Source of the DNA: Porphyromonadaceae bacterium UBA7332
Lineage (GTDB): Bacteria > Bacteroidota > Bacteroidia > Bacteroidales > UBA7332
DNA: 64,000 nucleotides
Direction of reading: 5' to 3'
Assembly: GCA_002471225.1 (NCBI GenBank)
Contig: DKPO01000031.1
Coordinates: 121,773-185,772, forward strand
Shown here piece by piece: positions 42,418 through 51,491 of this stretch (position 1 is the first letter of the stretch; each line of letters starts with the position of its first letter). The position numbers were made by a program, and so were the translations under genes. The notes beneath the pieces are model-generated. The model ran no database searches and had not been told where the DNA came from. It was given only the letters and a program-made list of their open reading frames with translations.

Positions 42418-43530
42418 ATGATTAAATCGATTCCTGTTTTATTCCTTGCCATCCTTTTGACATTGGTAGGATGTGAAGATAGAAAAACATCTAAAACCCC
42501 TATAATTTCTGCTGAAATTACAGGATTAACATCAGATGTGGCTTATGTAATGCCAACATTTGACAATTCATTTATTTTAGATACTCTGAATATAGTTGAC
42601 AAAAAACTGACATTCAACTATGTACCGGATACAGCTACACTGGTTACTTTGTTTTGTAATGGAATGAAAGATCAGATATCGTTATATATAGATATGAATT
42701 CGGCGATTGTTTTGAAAGGCTCTTTCGATAGTCTGCAAATTGAAAATGATTCAATTAACAGATCCTGGATTGCTTTTCATAATAAAACGCAGAATTATAA
42801 GGATTCTTTAGCAAAACTCGACCAGATTATTCGTGATGCGTATCAAAAGGATACAATGGATTTGTTTTTTGAAACAATAAACTCTCCTGAAATAGCGATG
42901 ATTGACTCCTTGTGGGGTAACGATCTATCCGGATATATTCATGATAACCGAGATAATCCGACGACATTGCTTGCAATTCAGGAATATCTTGTAGCAACTC
43001 AGAATAGTGATTCCATTGTAACCTGGATGAATCAGATGGGTAAATCAACGCAGGGCTTTGAATTAGATAAGCAACTTCGTAAAATCGCACGAATGCGTAG
43101 TATTACACAGGTTGGTTCACGTATGCCTTATCTGAAGTTCACGGATGAAAAAGGAGAACTGAAAAATACGGAGCAATTTAAGGATAGCCTTTTGTGCTTA
43201 TATTTTTATATGAATGATGATCGTTTTACGAAGACGGTTAAAAAGGACTTTGACGGATTTAAAAAGAAGTTGAAGAAAAAACAGAAAGTCGAGATGTGGG
43301 CTGTTTCTTTGGCTAATTCCGAAGATTTATGGAAAGAGATTGTAAAGCAAGATTCTTCTAAAGTGACCAATTTATATGCATCGGAAGGAGTGTTTACAAA
43401 GCAGTTTAAAGATGCAGGAATAGGATCTTTTCCCCTACTGATCGTAATTAATAATAAATCAGATATCATTAGTTACAATCAGTATGGAAAGAAATTGGAA
43501 GATACTATTTTGAACTATTTTTCAAAATAA
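42418..43530 (+). CDS. DUF4369/thioredoxin-fold lipoprotein
   Basis: A 370-residue lipoprotein (lipobox LVGC, Cys19). The N-terminal domain (ISAEITGLTSDVAYVM, LDTLNIVDKKLTFNY) is the DUF4369 beta-sandwich. The C-terminal 130 residues (SRMPYLKFTDEKGEL, LCLYFYMND, GIGSFPLLIVINNK) have a thioredoxin fold but no CxxC, so it is probably not a disulfide exchanger. It follows the PHP gene directly. Its last 26 bases overlap the convergent wbqC-like gene. Confidence 0.75.
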   Translation: MIKSIPVLFLAILLTLVGCEDRKTSKTPIISAEITGLTSDVAYVMPTFDNSFILDTLNIVDKKLTFNYVPDTATLVTLFCNGMKDQISLYIDMNSAIVLKGSFDSLQIENDSINRSWIAFHNKTQNYKDSLAKLDQIIRDAYQKDTMDLFFETINSPEIAMIDSLWGNDLSGYIHDNRDNPTTLLAIQEYLVATQNSDSIVTWMNQMGKSTQGFELDKQLRKIARMRSITQVGSRMPYLKFTDEKGELKNTEQFKDSLLCLYFYMNDDRFTKTVKKDFDGFKKKLKKKQKVEMWAVSLANSEDLWKEIVKQDSSKVTNLYASEGVFTKQFKDAGIGSFPLLIVINNKSDIISYNQYGKKLEDTILNYFSK

Positions 43531-44137
43531 GCTGAGCTTCAGGACCCATATTGAATAATAAATCAATAATACTTAAATCGGATTGAAATCCAAACTTGTT
43601 TTGAAACACCTGATAGTAGGTTTCAAGATGAACTTTGGTTTTCAATTCGATTTCTTTTTGTGGCTCTGCGAAAGGGCGTAAATCCATAATGGATGGATTA
43701 AGCTCTTTTTGGTAGTCACTCGTATATTCAATAACTTTATCTAATTCCAGACTTTGAAAAATAACTTCTCTCATGGCTTCATTAAAGTCAAGCAAAAACT
43801 CGTATCTTTTCTCATATAAAGGACGAAAATCGTCTTGGTAATATTCAAAAAAAGCAGAAGAGTTGTAAGAGGACCGGATGGCATTCCAGTGTAAGTGTCT
43901 CCAGTTACCATGATCTGATATCCGCATATCTTTCATGCAGGGCTTACGCACAGATGCTTTTTCGATTGGAATTGTCAATGGCATAATACCATTGGCTGAG
44001 GCTATTTCACATCGGTTTCGGAAGCTTTGTTTGACATAATGTTCCTGAGTCTCTATAAGTATTTTTTCAGCATGAAAGGCTAAAATATAATGAGCAACAG
44101 GAGCTAAATATTCAGATTGCAAACAGATAGTTGTCAT
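43505..44137 (-). CDS. WbqC family protein
   Basis: A 210-residue protein of the WbqC-like family. LQSEYLAPVAHYILAF and the GIMPLTIPIEK strand are the typical blocks. WbqC proteins were named from O-antigen loci but their activity is unproven. The order dapB-lepB-lepB-wbqC is common in Bacteroidales, and this gene follows the second lepB-like gene by 13 bases. Confidence 0.88.
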   Translation of the reverse strand: MTTICLQSEYLAPVAHYILAFHAEKILIETQEHYVKQSFRNRCEIASANGIMPLTIPIEKASVRKPCMKDMRISDHGNWRHLHWNAIRSSYNSSAFFEYYQDDFRPLYEKRYEFLLDFNEAMREVIFQSLELDKVIEYTSDYQKELNPSIMDLRPFAEPQKEIELKTKVHLETYYQVFQNKFGFQSDLSIIDLLFNMGPEAQLILKNSSK

Positions 44138-44150
44138 TTTAAAATTCAGT

Positions 44151-45122
44151 TTAATTTAATTGTTTGAACCATTCATTATTCCGGCTTTTCCAAACCATCG
44201 GAATTTTACCGATCAGATGCGTTTCAGGAACGAATCCGAAACTACGGGAATCTTCTGCGATCTCTGGGTTGTCAGACATCATCCAGTAATAATTTTGTTT
44301 AAAGGTTACAAAGTATTTAGGTTTCCCGTTCAGAATCAAAGTACTGTCAGCAGATATCTTTGCACGGGGAAGTTCATAGTTAAGAATGATATCTTTATAC
44401 TTCATCACATTCTCTTTAGATGCTTCTATACGTACTCCTTCTTTGGGAATAAATAGTTTCAGATCGTTATGCATCGTTTTGTAAGGTTGCAATGAAGCTT
44501 CAAGACCTTTGAAATTTTCGTTTATTTCGTTTATTGACAGAAATACTAAAGCCTTTTCCTGATCTATTTTACTTATTCTAACCTGTCGGTTTCCTTTTTC
44601 AATGCATTCAACGATCGCCTCGCGATCAGCTAAAGGAAAAAGATAAGGTTTGAGTTCATTAGCTAAAGGTGTTCTTAATTTTCCATTCAGATAAATATGC
44701 CCTTCTTTAATAACGAGTGAATCTCCTGATTTGGCAATGCAGCGACTCAGACAAAGTGGTTTCTTATCTAACGGCAGCTTTATATATGAACTCCCCGGAT
44801 GATTAAACAAAATGATATCATTTAAAGATGGGTCTGTTTTAGCTATTCGGTTATAAGTCAATTGTAGGTAATCCGAATATGAGGGAATCCTCAATATACG
44901 AATGGAGTCATACACGAATGGAACTGAAAGTGGAGTTACAGGCAGTCTGAGTCCGTATGACCATTTATTTACCCACAAGCGATCACCTTCATAAAGTGTA
45001 TTTTCCATTTGTCCCGAGGGTACCCGTATGGATTCAAATGCAAAAACTCTGACGAGCCATACCAGAATCAGTATGGCTGTCAGAGACTTTATTGTTATTA
45101 ATTTAAATGACTTATTATCCAT
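44151..45122 (-). CDS. Signal peptidase I-like protein lacking the catalytic dyad
   Basis: A 323-residue S26 paralogue with one N-terminal membrane helix. The catalytic Ser motif (P-S-G-S-M in E. coli, T-S-S-L in the neighbour) reads PSGQM, putting Gln38 at the nucleophile. The general-base Lys motif (KR in the neighbour) reads LSRCIAKSGD, putting Ser126 where Lys should be. The later MMSDNPEIAEDSRSFG box is retained, so the fold is intact. It overlaps the active lepB by 1 base (TAATG). It is probably a non-peptidase partner or decoy. Confidence 0.85.
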   Translation of the reverse strand: MDNKSFKLITIKSLTAILILVWLVRVFAFESIRVPSGQMENTLYEGDRLWVNKWSYGLRLPVTPLSVPFVYDSIRILRIPSYSDYLQLTYNRIAKTDPSLNDIILFNHPGSSYIKLPLDKKPLCLSRCIAKSGDSLVIKEGHIYLNGKLRTPLANELKPYLFPLADREAIVECIEKGNRQVRISKIDQEKALVFLSINEINENFKGLEASLQPYKTMHNDLKLFIPKEGVRIEASKENVMKYKDIILNYELPRAKISADSTLILNGKPKYFVTFKQNYYWMMSDNPEIAEDSRSFGFVPETHLIGKIPMVWKSRNNEWFKQLN

Positions 45123-46489
45123 TAATTTGAAGGAACTAACTTAAATAGTCTGTTAAAACGAATTTTACCATCAAACCATCCTCTGTCCTTATCCAGAGAC
45201 ATCCAGATAAATATAGGTTTACCGACAATATGATCTTCAGGTACAAAGCCCCATGAGCGGGAGTCTGCTGAATTCATACGATTATCACCCATCATCCAGA
45301 AATAATCCATTTTGAATGTATATTCGTTCGTTTCGATACCGTTTATATAGTATTTACCATCACGTTTTTCCAGTTGATTGTCTTCGTATGTGCGAATGAC
45401 ACGTTCGTAAACCGGATAATTAGTTTCTGTAAGTTTGATGGTAGCACCTTTCTTAGGAATCCAGATTGGGCCATAGTTATCAACAGTCCATTGATTATCC
45501 GGTGTTAGCGGATAAGTAGATCCATTAATGAATCCCGGCTGAACAATCACGTTCTTAACAAATGAAAACTGTTTGATTAAAGCCAGCGCATTACTTGTTA
45601 AAGGTAAGTCGTAAACAACCGTACTTTGAGGAATATTCAGATACGCAAGAAGGTTTGGATCACGAACGAAACTACGATCTTCCACACTAACGCCTAATTT
45701 ACGGAATTGCATATCTGTAAACTGTGTACCGTCAGTAACGATATAATAGTTTAGCTGCATTTCTTTCGGGCGTGCTTGTTTAACGCCATCAATGTAAATA
45801 TCGTTATTGATAATCTGGAGTGTATCTCCGGCAACACCCACACAGCGTTTTACATAATTCTCACGACGGTCAATTGGTCTCCAGACAATTTCTCCGAAAT
45901 TAGCTTTATCAGTCCAAACACGTTCACGACCATAAAGGCTACATAGTGTGTAATAATCAGGATTCTGCATTTTCAAAGCAACTGTATCTCCTGCCGGGAA
46001 ATTGAATACGACAATGTTACCACGTTCAACCTGTTCAAAACCTTTTAGTCTTTTATATTCCCATTGAGGATTCTCGATATAAGATTTTGTATTCAGAATC
46101 GGAAGGGTATGCTGCGCAAGAGGAAAAGCAAGAGGTGTATTTGGAATTCTTGATCCATAGTTGCATTTACTTACAAACAGATAGTCTCCTACCAATAGAG
46201 TTTTCTCTAAGGAAGAAGTCGGAATCTGATAATTCTGAAAGAAAAACGTATTAATAAAATATACGGCTATCAAAGCAAAAAGAATCGCATCTACCCACTC
46301 CATTACGCGCTTAACCATCGGGTTTTTGGACTTTTTCCACCAGGTCCACGGAATTTTCTTAGTGAAATAGATATCTATAATAAACGGAAGAAGAATAAGC
46401 GGCCAAAAACTCTCTGTCCATAATGTAAACAAGAGGTAAAGACCAATTACAATACTTCCTTTTATCCATTGTTTCTTTGTAAATTTCAT
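45122..46489 (-). CDS. lepB: Signal peptidase I
   Basis: A 455-residue inner membrane serine protease that cleaves signal peptides. Three hydrophobic N-terminal segments precede IPTSSLEKTLLVGD with Ser93 as nucleophile. Lys214 is the general base in NYVKRCVGVAGD, and GDNRMNSADSRSWGFVP is the later conserved box. It is longer than E. coli LepB (324), through insertions typical of Bacteroidetes. It lies 19 bases after dapB. Confidence 0.95.
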   Translation of the reverse strand: MKFTKKQWIKGSIVIGLYLLFTLWTESFWPLILLPFIIDIYFTKKIPWTWWKKSKNPMVKRVMEWVDAILFALIAVYFINTFFFQNYQIPTSSLEKTLLVGDYLFVSKCNYGSRIPNTPLAFPLAQHTLPILNTKSYIENPQWEYKRLKGFEQVERGNIVVFNFPAGDTVALKMQNPDYYTLCSLYGRERVWTDKANFGEIVWRPIDRRENYVKRCVGVAGDTLQIINNDIYIDGVKQARPKEMQLNYYIVTDGTQFTDMQFRKLGVSVEDRSFVRDPNLLAYLNIPQSTVVYDLPLTSNALALIKQFSFVKNVIVQPGFINGSTYPLTPDNQWTVDNYGPIWIPKKGATIKLTETNYPVYERVIRTYEDNQLEKRDGKYYINGIETNEYTFKMDYFWMMGDNRMNSADSRSWGFVPEDHIVGKPIFIWMSLDKDRGWFDGKIRFNRLFKLVPSN

Positions 46490-46508
46490 GTTTTCGAGTC
46501 GTTTTTAA

Positions 46509-47225
46509 TTAGAATTTAAGCATATCACTCATAGTCAGGAAACCTTTCTTTCCGCAAGTAAATTCTGCAGCAACAACAGCTCCCAGAGCAAATCCTTTAC
46601 GGCTTTTTGCGTCATGAGTAATTGTAATTGTATCTACCGGTGAGTCATAAATAATTGAGTGGTAACCAGGAACTTCTCCTTCACGGATTGCTTCAATATA
46701 GAGTTCATTATCCGCATGTTCTTTGCTTAAAGTCCAGTTGTCTTTACGAGTGATGTTTTCCAGAACACCTTCAGCCAGCGTAATAGCCGTACCACTTGGC
46801 TCATCTAATTTATGGATGTGATGGATTTCTTTCATACTAACATCGTAATCTTTGAATCCATCCATGATTTTCGCTAGATATTTATTAAGTGCGAAAAAGA
46901 TATTCACACCCAAACTGAAGTTTGAAGCATAAAAGAATGTTTTTCCGTCATTTTCACATGCAGATTTGATTTCATCGATATGATCTAACCAGCCTGTAGT
47001 ACCTGCCACAACAGGAACGCCAGCTTTAAATGCTCTTCTATAGTTTTCCAATGCCGCATCAGGTCTTGTAAATTCAATCGCTACATCTGCACTTTTGAAA
47101 GCTTCCGATTCGAAATCATTTAAGTTACTCACGTCAATAATGGAAACAATTTCATGTCCACGACTAATAGCAATCTGTTCGATTTCGTGCCCCATTTTGC
47201 CATATCCAATAAGTGCTAACTTCAT
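46509..47225 (-). CDS. dapB: 4-hydroxy-tetrahydrodipicolinate reductase
   Basis: A 238-residue reductase in lysine and meso-diaminopimelate synthesis. It starts KLALIGYGKMGHEIEQ with the NAD(P) Rossmann glycine motif. VAGTTGW, NFSLGVNIFF and EIHHIHKLDEPSGTA (substrate His and Lys) are the DapB hallmarks. It is short compared with the E. coli enzyme (273), as is usual in Bacteroidetes. It heads the dapB-lepB-lepB-like-wbqC operon. Confidence 0.95.
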   Translation of the reverse strand: MKLALIGYGKMGHEIEQIAISRGHEIVSIIDVSNLNDFESEAFKSADVAIEFTRPDAALENYRRAFKAGVPVVAGTTGWLDHIDEIKSACENDGKTFFYASNFSLGVNIFFALNKYLAKIMDGFKDYDVSMKEIHHIHKLDEPSGTAITLAEGVLENITRKDNWTLSKEHADNELYIEAIREGEVPGYHSIIYDSPVDTITITHDAKSRKGFALGAVVAAEFTCGKKGFLTMSDMLKF

Positions 47226-47273
47226 AACTTATCTATTTTTCAAATTATTATTCAAATTATTTCCTTTAATTTG

Positions 47274-47297
47274 CAAACATAGAGAATAATTCTCTAT
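47274..47297 (-). promoter_or_regulatory. dapB operon promoter with a 19-bp palindrome
   Basis: On the minus strand TATGTTTG (47274-47281) fits the -7 box. ATAGAGAAT, a central A, and ATTCTCTAT (47279-47297) form a perfect palindrome lying just upstream of and partly over it. Placement suggests a repressor or regulator site. Confidence 0.6.
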
Positions 47298-47352
47298 TAT
47301 CCATAAAAAACGCCTTATACTCGAATCTAATAAATGCATAATTTCAAGCAAC

Positions 47353-48624
47353 ATGGAAAACCTTCTTCACTATGTCTGGAAGTATAGATTATTTGATACT
47401 TCAAAGCTTAAAACTCCTGATGGTGAGAGCATAGAACTGATTGATCCCGGGTTTCACAATCAGGATGCAGGACCAGATTTTTTTAATGCAAAACTTAAGA
47501 TTGGCGGGACGCTTTGGGCGGGAAATGTCGAAATACATGTTCGTGCTTCAGATTGGAACAGGCATGGGCATCAGCAAAACGAATCGTATAATTCAGTTAT
47601 TGCTCATATTATCTCAGATAATGATTGTGTGGTTTATAATCAGAGAGGCGAGAAGATAATGCCTTTGGAAATCGATTATCCTCACCATCTCGAAAACAAA
47701 TACATCTCATTACTTCGCTGTGGACATTCTATTCCGTGTAGCCATTTTCTCTCAGATCATTTTAGTTTTCCTTTTGGATGGAAGCATCGTCTATTGTTAG
47801 AGAGAATGGAAACTAAAACCCAATGGCTTCATGACTATGCGGAAAAAAATAAATATGACTGGGACGATCTATGCTATAAGGCAATTGCACGTGCTTTTGG
47901 GTTCGGGATCAATGCTGAACCTTTTGAACGACTGGCTCGTATTACTCCTTATAACATTATTCGTAAACATCAGGATTCTCTTTTTCAACTTGAAGCTATT
48001 TTGTTAGGACAGGCCGGTTTTTTAGAAGATTTGCCTGAAAAGACAGATCGCTATGATCGTTTATATCGTGAATATAACTACCTGAAACATAAGTATGATC
48101 TAACAGGGATAGACAAACAAAACTGGAAGCTGTCATTAACCCATGCAGGCAATTTTCCGGTCATTCGTATTGTCGAATTTGCTGCATTGCTCTATCATCG
48201 GGGACGGCTTTTTGCTGAGATTATAAAAGAAGAACGAGATTTAAGTAGCTGGATCCAATTGTTCAGAGTGGATACGGATGTGTTCTGGGATACACATTAT
48301 TCGTTTGAGGAATTATCTCCCCGAAAGAAAAAGAGAATAGGATCGAATTCAATTAATGGCTTAATTATAAATGCAGTTATTCCATTACTTTTTGCCTATA
48401 ATCGCTATATCGGTGATGAGAAATATGCAGAATGGGCATTTAATTTATTGTATCAGTTGAAAGCGGAAGATAATTCGATTATCCGAAACTGGAGATCCGT
48501 AGGAATAACCATTGATTCCGCTTACGAATCTCAAGCTTTTATTCAGTTGCAAAAAGAGTATTGCAACCGAAAAAAATGCTTGTTTTGTCAGATTGGGTAT
48601 AGAATTATGAGTGATCACTCATAA
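47353..48624 (+). CDS. DUF2851 family protein
   Basis: A 423-residue protein matching DUF2851, known mainly from Bacteroidetes. NLLHYVWKYRLFDTSKL, GFHNQDAGPDFFNAKLKIG and WAGNVEIHVRASDW contain the conserved acidic and His residues. The C-terminus has CNRKKCLFCQIG with Cys pairs, a possible metal site. Function unknown. The final five codons (MSDHS) lie in a 20-bp palindrome shared with the convergent LegF gene. Confidence 0.85.
   Translation: MENLLHYVWKYRLFDTSKLKTPDGESIELIDPGFHNQDAGPDFFNAKLKIGGTLWAGNVEIHVRASDWNRHGHQQNESYNSVIAHIISDNDCVVYNQRGEKIMPLEIDYPHHLENKYISLLRCGHSIPCSHFLSDHFSFPFGWKHRLLLERMETKTQWLHDYAEKNKYDWDDLCYKAIARAFGFGINAEPFERLARITPYNIIRKHQDSLFQLEAILLGQAGFLEDLPEKTDRYDRLYREYNYLKHKYDLTGIDKQNWKLSLTHAGNFPVIRIVEFAALLYHRGRLFAEIIKEERDLSSWIQLFRVDTDVFWDTHYSFEELSPRKKKRIGSNSINGLIINAVIPLLFAYNRYIGDEKYAEWAFNLLYQLKAEDNSIIRNWRSVGITIDSAYESQAFIQLQKEYCNRKKCLFCQIGYRIMSDHS
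48605..48624. repeat. 20-bp perfect palindrome overlapping two stop codons
   Basis: TTATGAGTGATCACTCATAA reads the same on both strands. On each strand it encodes Met-Ser-Asp-His-Ser-stop, ending DUF2851 (plus) and LegF (minus). The coding overlap equals the palindrome exactly. Confidence 0.95.
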
Positions 48625-49282
48625 GGCACTCTGCTATTTTCCAATCCAGTGGTGTGTCTATATCCAGAGAGGTTTCATCATTCATCACGTACTTATGTTT
48701 CCGTTTGAACAGGCCGATTGATTCGCGTTTCAAGCTGGCTACATTAATTACATAAATTGCTCCGTTATATTCATAATATTTTGACATATCCTGTCTTCTA
48801 CCTGCGCTTTTATTAAACGTTAGTTCAAGATATCCTTCAGCATTCTCCTGACACAAAACGGTAGGTACATGAGACTCTTTTACGGAAACAACCATATCCA
48901 GCGATGAATGATATTGTTCCATTGCCTCTTTTACCTGTGCTTTTGTACGGAAAGGAGACGTAGGCTGTAATAATACTATAGCGTCGTAATATTTACCTTT
49001 TGATTCATAAATGGAAATAGCATGTAATAATACTTCGTAAGTTCCCGATTGATCTGTAGCCAGTTCATCGGGACGCATAAAAGGAACTTCCAGCGGATAA
49101 GCTTCTACACATGCTTTAATAGAAGGATCATCGGTAGTAACACAGATATCTGTATCGTCAGCTAAGGATTTTGCGATATCAATAGAATAGTATATAAGTG
49201 GTTTACCCGCTAATTCTTTGATATTTTTATGTGGAATGCCTTTACTGCCTCCTCTTGCCGGAATGACAAACAAAAATTTCAT
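48605..49282 (-). CDS. legF: CMP-nonulosonate cytidylyltransferase (CMP-legionaminate synthase)
   Basis: A 225-residue acylneuraminate cytidylyltransferase that activates a nine-carbon acid with CTP. The N-terminus FLFVIPARGGSKGIPHKN is the CTP-binding motif, and QPTSPFRT the substrate loop. The start at 49282 begins this motif; the longer frame (49315) runs into the PtmE gene. It is the last gene of the operon. NeuA would have the same motifs, so legionaminate is assigned by the neighbours. Confidence 0.88.
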   Translation of the reverse strand: MKFLFVIPARGGSKGIPHKNIKELAGKPLIYYSIDIAKSLADDTDICVTTDDPSIKACVEAYPLEVPFMRPDELATDQSGTYEVLLHAISIYESKGKYYDAIVLLQPTSPFRTKAQVKEAMEQYHSSLDMVVSVKESHVPTVLCQENAEGYLELTFNKSAGRRQDMSKYYEYNGAIYVINVASLKRESIGLFKRKHKYVMNDETSLDIDTPLDWKIAECLMSDHS

Positions 49283-49287
49283 AAGAC

Positions 49288-50331
49288 TTATTTTATATGA
49301 TGTATCAGGTCGCAAGCTTTAGCATATTCTGAATGATTACCTATATCCAGCCAATATCCTGTAATTGGAAAACGAATCACATTATATCCATTCTCAATTA
49401 AATCTTTTAATAAATCGGTTGCGTTATAGAATGTATCTCTGGGGATCAATTTAAGTAAATCCTTTTTTATCAGATAGATTCCTGCATTCGCATAATAGTT
49501 ATAAGTTGGCTTCTCAACGACTCCTTTTATATCACGTCCTTCCAGTTCGAAGATTCCATAAGGTATGTTGACTGTGTAGGGAACTGAGGCAACAGACATA
49601 TCAGCCTGATGATCTTTGAAGTGAAGGAAGAATTCTTCATAATCTATATTTGTAAACAAATCCGAATTCATAATAAGGATCGTATCGTTATTGAAATTCT
49701 CAATAAAGCTCAAAGAACCGATAGTCCCTAAGAACCGGGGTTCGGGAACACATTGGACCTGAACATTTTCTATTGGTTTACTAAAATGCTCCTCAATTTG
49801 TTCTTTGAGATAGTTTACGGTTACAGAAATATGGTTTACACCGAAATGAATCAACCGCTCTATATTATAATCTATAATCGGTTTACCATTAACAGGCAAT
49901 AATGGCTTGGGAATACGCTCTGTAAGCGGACGTAACCGCTCCCCTTTTCCTCCTGCCATTAAGACTGCATCAATAGGTAAGACCGAACGAAGCTTCTTTA
50001 AATTATAAAGTGTAACAATCTTTTTATTCTCATCAAGCACAGGTAAAAGGATCACGCCAGCTTCGCGCATATCATGGATGAAACGTACATCCGTATGGTT
50101 TTGTGTCGCATATTTAAAATGTACGTTCATCGCTTCTGTGATGCTCGTCTGAAGATCTTTTGATACGATCAGGTTTCTGCGTACATCTCCATCCGTAAGA
50201 GTCCCCAGCATTTTACCGGTCTGATCGACGACTAAAAGAGTCAGAACATCCCCCGACAAATTATTTAATGCAATCAATGCATCACTTAACGTAGCACTGG
50301 AGGGTATTATATATTTTGAGATATCGTTCAT
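49288..50331 (-). CDS. ptmE: CBS-domain sugar-1-phosphate nucleotidyltransferase, PtmE-like
   Basis: A 347-residue protein. Two CBS motifs occupy about 1-115 (TLSDALIALNNL, GTLTDGDVRRNLI). A nucleotidyltransferase follows: DAVLMAGGKGERLRPLTERI, then PKPLLPVNGKPIIDY. This architecture is that of Campylobacter PtmE, which makes GDP-glucosamine for legionaminate. CBS domains may bind adenine nucleotides. It overlaps LegG by 4 bases. Another activated hexose is possible. Confidence 0.85.
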   Translation of the reverse strand: MNDISKYIIPSSATLSDALIALNNLSGDVLTLLVVDQTGKMLGTLTDGDVRRNLIVSKDLQTSITEAMNVHFKYATQNHTDVRFIHDMREAGVILLPVLDENKKIVTLYNLKKLRSVLPIDAVLMAGGKGERLRPLTERIPKPLLPVNGKPIIDYNIERLIHFGVNHISVTVNYLKEQIEEHFSKPIENVQVQCVPEPRFLGTIGSLSFIENFNNDTILIMNSDLFTNIDYEEFFLHFKDHQADMSVASVPYTVNIPYGIFELEGRDIKGVVEKPTYNYYANAGIYLIKKDLLKLIPRDTFYNATDLLKDLIENGYNVIRFPITGYWLDIGNHSEYAKACDLIHHIK

Positions 50332-51491
50332 TGCTTTGTATCATAAAAAGATTTCATAATCAGTCCGTCTAAGGAGATAGAACTCAGTATGCGAGCTATT
50401 TCTCTGGCTGTATTATCCTTTTGGTAAGGATTTCTGGTCTCTTTTGCCAGAGAGCGGAATACCGGAGAAAGGATTTGATCTAATCCCTCTTTAATAGCCT
50501 CTCTACTTATATCGCAATGATATACGGAGTCTGCACATAAACGTCCTTTTTGTCTGTCTCCAATATTAAGAGTTGGTATTCCGAAGCTTGGGACTTCAAT
50601 AATTCCGCTTGATGAATTTCCTACGACAGCCGTCACATATTTCAATGCAGACAGATATCGTTTAAGGCCTAAAGAATCAAAGGCAATCGTTTCTTGCGGA
50701 TATTGTTGGACAAACTCCTGAATGCGTTGCTTAATTATCCGACCATTTGTGTCAGAATTAGGCATGGTGAAGATTACCTTATACTCTTTTAATAAAGGTT
50801 TGAGAGCTTCCAGTAAGTCGACGATCTGTGTTTCTGCAGATGTCCGGCCTAAAGTAACCGGATGATAGGTTACTAAAAGTGATTTATCCGTTAATCCGAA
50901 ATGGATTGAATCTTCCAGATCTGCTTTACTTAACAAAGGCAGAGACAAAATATTATCAACTCCGACGGCACCCACATTAAAAACATATTCCGGATTTTCT
51001 CCTAACTGGATTATCCGTTTTCTATAGGTGTCTGTTGACGTAAAATGCAAATGACTCATTTTAGTAATAGCATGGCGTATCGCATCGTCATAAGCACCTT
51101 CAGTTATTTCTCCACCGTGCAAATGGGCTACAGGAATTTTATAAAATAAAGCTGCAGAAACGGCGCTTAATATCTCATATCTGTCACCTAATACAACTAA
51201 CAAATCCGGTTTCAGTTCTTCGTAAGCATCAGCAAAACCAATTGTAGCCAGACCTACGGACTTCGTTGTTGCATTCGGAGTATCAGAAGCTAAGAGCATT
51301 TCAACTTTCCGGTTGATTACGAATCCATCCGCTTCAATTTCCCGATAAGTCAATCCATATTCGGGAGATAAATGCATATTGGTAGCTATAATCTGAAGTT
51401 CGCAGGACTTATCCGCTGCAACAAATCGCATGATATTACTTAATAATCCATATTCAGCACGGGATCCTGTAACGAAGCAAATCTTTCTCAT
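50328..51491 (-). CDS. legG: Hydrolysing NDP-sugar 2-epimerase, LegG/NeuC-like
   Basis: A 387-residue UDP-GlcNAc-2-epimerase family enzyme that releases the nucleotide while inverting C2. The N-terminus RKICFVTGSRAEYGLL, then VLGDRYEILS, HLHGGEITEGAYDD and VGNSSSGIIEVPSFGIPTLN, are the family blocks. NeuC makes ManNAc and LegG the 2,4-diacetamido-6-deoxymannose; operon partners favour LegG. It overlaps both neighbours by 4 bases. Confidence 0.9.
   Translation of the reverse strand: MRKICFVTGSRAEYGLLSNIMRFVAADKSCELQIIATNMHLSPEYGLTYREIEADGFVINRKVEMLLASDTPNATTKSVGLATIGFADAYEELKPDLLVVLGDRYEILSAVSAALFYKIPVAHLHGGEITEGAYDDAIRHAITKMSHLHFTSTDTYRKRIIQLGENPEYVFNVGAVGVDNILSLPLLSKADLEDSIHFGLTDKSLLVTYHPVTLGRTSAETQIVDLLEALKPLLKEYKVIFTMPNSDTNGRIIKQRIQEFVQQYPQETIAFDSLGLKRYLSALKYVTAVVGNSSSGIIEVPSFGIPTLNIGDRQKGRLCADSVYHCDISREAIKEGLDQILSPVFRSLAKETRNPYQKDNTAREIARILSSISLDGLIMKSFYDTKQ

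Noticed and set aside
44151..45122. Second signal peptidase as a pseudogene
   Set aside because: The frame is intact, tightly coupled to lepB and retains the structural boxes, so an inactive but maintained protein fits better.
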